From contig BFEA01000396.1 of assembly GCA_003427395.1 (NCBI GenBank), positions 224,479-278,332 of the forward strand: a DNA stretch of 53,854 bases. Direction: 5' to 3'. The notes below the pieces were generated by a model. It ran no database searches and was not told the origin of the DNA. It saw nothing but the letters and a program-made list of their open reading frames with translations. Source of the DNA: Chara braunii. Its lineage: Eukaryota; Streptophyta; Charophyceae; Charales; Characeae. The translations under genes and the position numbers were made by a program. Shown here piece after piece: positions 53,313 through 53,854 of the stretch; the first letter of the stretch is position 1; the number at the start of each line of letters is the position of its first letter.

Positions 53313-53674
53313 GGGGTTGGGGGATGTGGGGGCGGATGGGAGGTGCTTCAGGGGTTGGGGGAAATTTTGTTGTTGTTTTTTTTTTTTTTTTTTTTTTAAT
53401 TATTATTATTATTATTATTTTTTGCCTAGGGCCACGTGTTCCGGACCCGACGCATCAATTCCATTTTTTCCGAAAAGCGTGGGAGCCGCCCATTTTCACG
53501 TTTAACGCGAATTCAACGGGATTTTTTTGAATTTAACGGGATTCAACTGGAGTTTAATTCCCCTGTTTTGCGTTAAAAAGATACACAGATCCTTGGCACA
53601 CCCCTTTTCGCACTTCCAGGCCCACATCCCACTCTGATCAAGAAGTCGCATCGGGCGTGAGGTTGGGCGTCATA

Positions 53675-53854
53675 GGGTAGGGGGTAAGGGGGGGTAAGGG
53701 GTAAGGGGTAAGGGGGAAGGGGGAAGGAGTAAGGTGTAAGGGTCAGGGGTAAGGGGTAATGCGTGAGGTGCGAGGGGTATGGGTGAGGGGTGAGGGGTGA
53801 GGGGTAATAAGTGAGGAGTGAGGGGTGAGGGGTAATGGGATAAGGGACTAGGGG
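53675..53854. repeat. G-rich degenerate tandem repeat (GGGGTAA/GGGGTGA)
   Basis: About 180 bases of six- to eight-base units: GGGGTAA first, then mostly GGGGTGA, continuing to the window end. One strand has nearly no C. The unit is not the plant telomere repeat TTTAGGG, but it is a G-quadruplex-prone pattern. Confidence 0.85.

Larger units (their letters stand above)
51730..53588. mobile_element. hAT-like element D (1859 bp), AATTCAACG-rich arms
   Basis: The uninterrupted site is seen in the 5' LTR near 40896 (AAATCCTTGGCACACC). Here ATCCTTGG is repeated on both sides (51722-51729 and 53589-53596), an exact 8-bp target duplication. Ends are CTGTGTGTCCGATTTT and, inward from the right, CTGTGTATCTTTTTAA. 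Both arms are rich in GAATTCAACG/CGTTGAATTC words (for example AATTCAACGCGCGTTGAATT). The interior carries T/A-rich DNA, a diverged Gypsy-B-type LTR piece, (CA)n repeats and one N at 52467. No transposase gene is seen. Confidence 0.88.
38539..53664 (+). mobile_element. Gypsy-C: Ty3/gypsy element with ~2.4-kb LTRs, about 15.1 kb, dead
   Basis: Long LTRs (38539-40968; 49243-53664 with insertions), both starting TGTGAYGAACCAATTTC, enclose an initiator-Met primer-binding site (40969), gag-pol in one frame, a PHD-like module, integrase and extra ORFs. By eye the LTRs differ at about 7 percent over the first 200 bases. Stops, frameshifts and a catalytic Asp-to-Asn change make it inactive. The LTR end is uncertain: the 5' copy stops at the primer site, whereas the 3' copy is followed by GGGCGTCA, a word that also precedes the 3' LTR. 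No clear polypurine tract or 5-bp target duplication was found. Confidence 0.9.
49243..53664 (+). repeat. Gypsy-C 3' LTR, interrupted twice
   Basis: Homologous to 38539-40968. It is interrupted by a 140-bp AT-rich insert at 49809-49948 and by the hAT-like element D at 51730-53588. The LTR resumes at TCCTTGGCACACC and ends near the GTGAGGT that precedes the primer site in the 5' copy. Confidence 0.88.

Noticed and set aside
53675-53854. True telomere
   Set aside because: Units are GGGGTAA/GGGGTGA and irregular, not TTTAGGG, and the array directly follows an LTR.

Overview
This 53.9-kb window is repeat-dominated nuclear DNA from a eukaryote with a large genome. I see no host gene, no bacterial operon, no CRISPR array and no convincing rRNA or tRNA gene. 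It is largely a stack of transposable elements, most of them decayed and several nested. The content (Ty3/gypsy elements primed by initiator-Met tRNA, two of them with a chromodomain-like integrase tail; a PIF/Harbinger transposon with a trihelix partner gene; hAT-like miniature elements; tRNA-derived SINE-like pieces) points to the plant lineage. A streptophyte alga such as Chara is my best guess. That guess rests on remembered resemblance of the polyproteins and the trihelix protein, not on anything I could search.

Layout. 1-1900: simple-sequence and minisatellite DNA, with a sequencing-adapter remnant at 46-72. About 1905-6581: Gypsy-A, a 5'-truncated element broken by stops, frameshifts and a 338-bp hAT-like element (4379-4716). 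6582-12880: non-coding DNA with a SINE-like fragment (7957-8010), a decayed Harbinger transposase start (about 9021-9335, minus), a degenerate 19-bp repeat field (about 9930-10580) and a 44-bp minisatellite (11008-11275). 12900-14275: a minus-strand integrase fragment of a different gypsy lineage (Gypsy-D). 14409-24265: Gypsy-B, a complete but dead element with both LTRs, primer-binding site and polypurine tract. Its leader carries a hAT-like element (16755-17521) that itself contains another (16875-17215). 24266-27071: unassigned DNA with a full Nextera junction adapter flanked by a 102-bp artefactual duplication (25192-25433), so the assembly is locally wrong there. About 27072-35222: an 8.15-kb PIF/Harbinger element with three genes: a trihelix (Myb/SANT-like) protein, an unidentified 467-aa protein and a DDE transposase on the opposite strand. 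It also holds a 79-base G run. 35223-38538: a repeat copy, a 506-base gap, a SINE-like body and a 456-bp Harbinger-like MITE. 38539-53664: Gypsy-C, about 15 kb, with LTRs of about 2.4 kb, one gag-pol frame and a PHD-finger-like module between RNase H and integrase. It has about 2 kb of extra ORFs after pol, and its 3' LTR is split by an 1859-bp hAT-like element. The window ends in a G-rich degenerate tandem repeat.

How the parts work. In each gypsy element Gag packages the RNA, protease matures the polyprotein, RT/RNase H copies it from a tRNA primer, and integrase inserts the cDNA; all copies here look inactive. The Harbinger element is the only one with an intact catalytic protein (DDE D226/D316/E353). 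In this superfamily the transposase works with a Myb/trihelix DNA-binding partner, and both are present.

The strongest new-looking signals are: (1) a hAT-like miniature family sharing 8-bp target duplications and CTRTGT-like ends, in which each copy's arms use a different self-complementary word; (2) a PHD finger inside a gypsy polyprotein; (3) a third, unidentified gene in a Harbinger element; (4) a ~2-kb ORF block at the env position of Gypsy-C.
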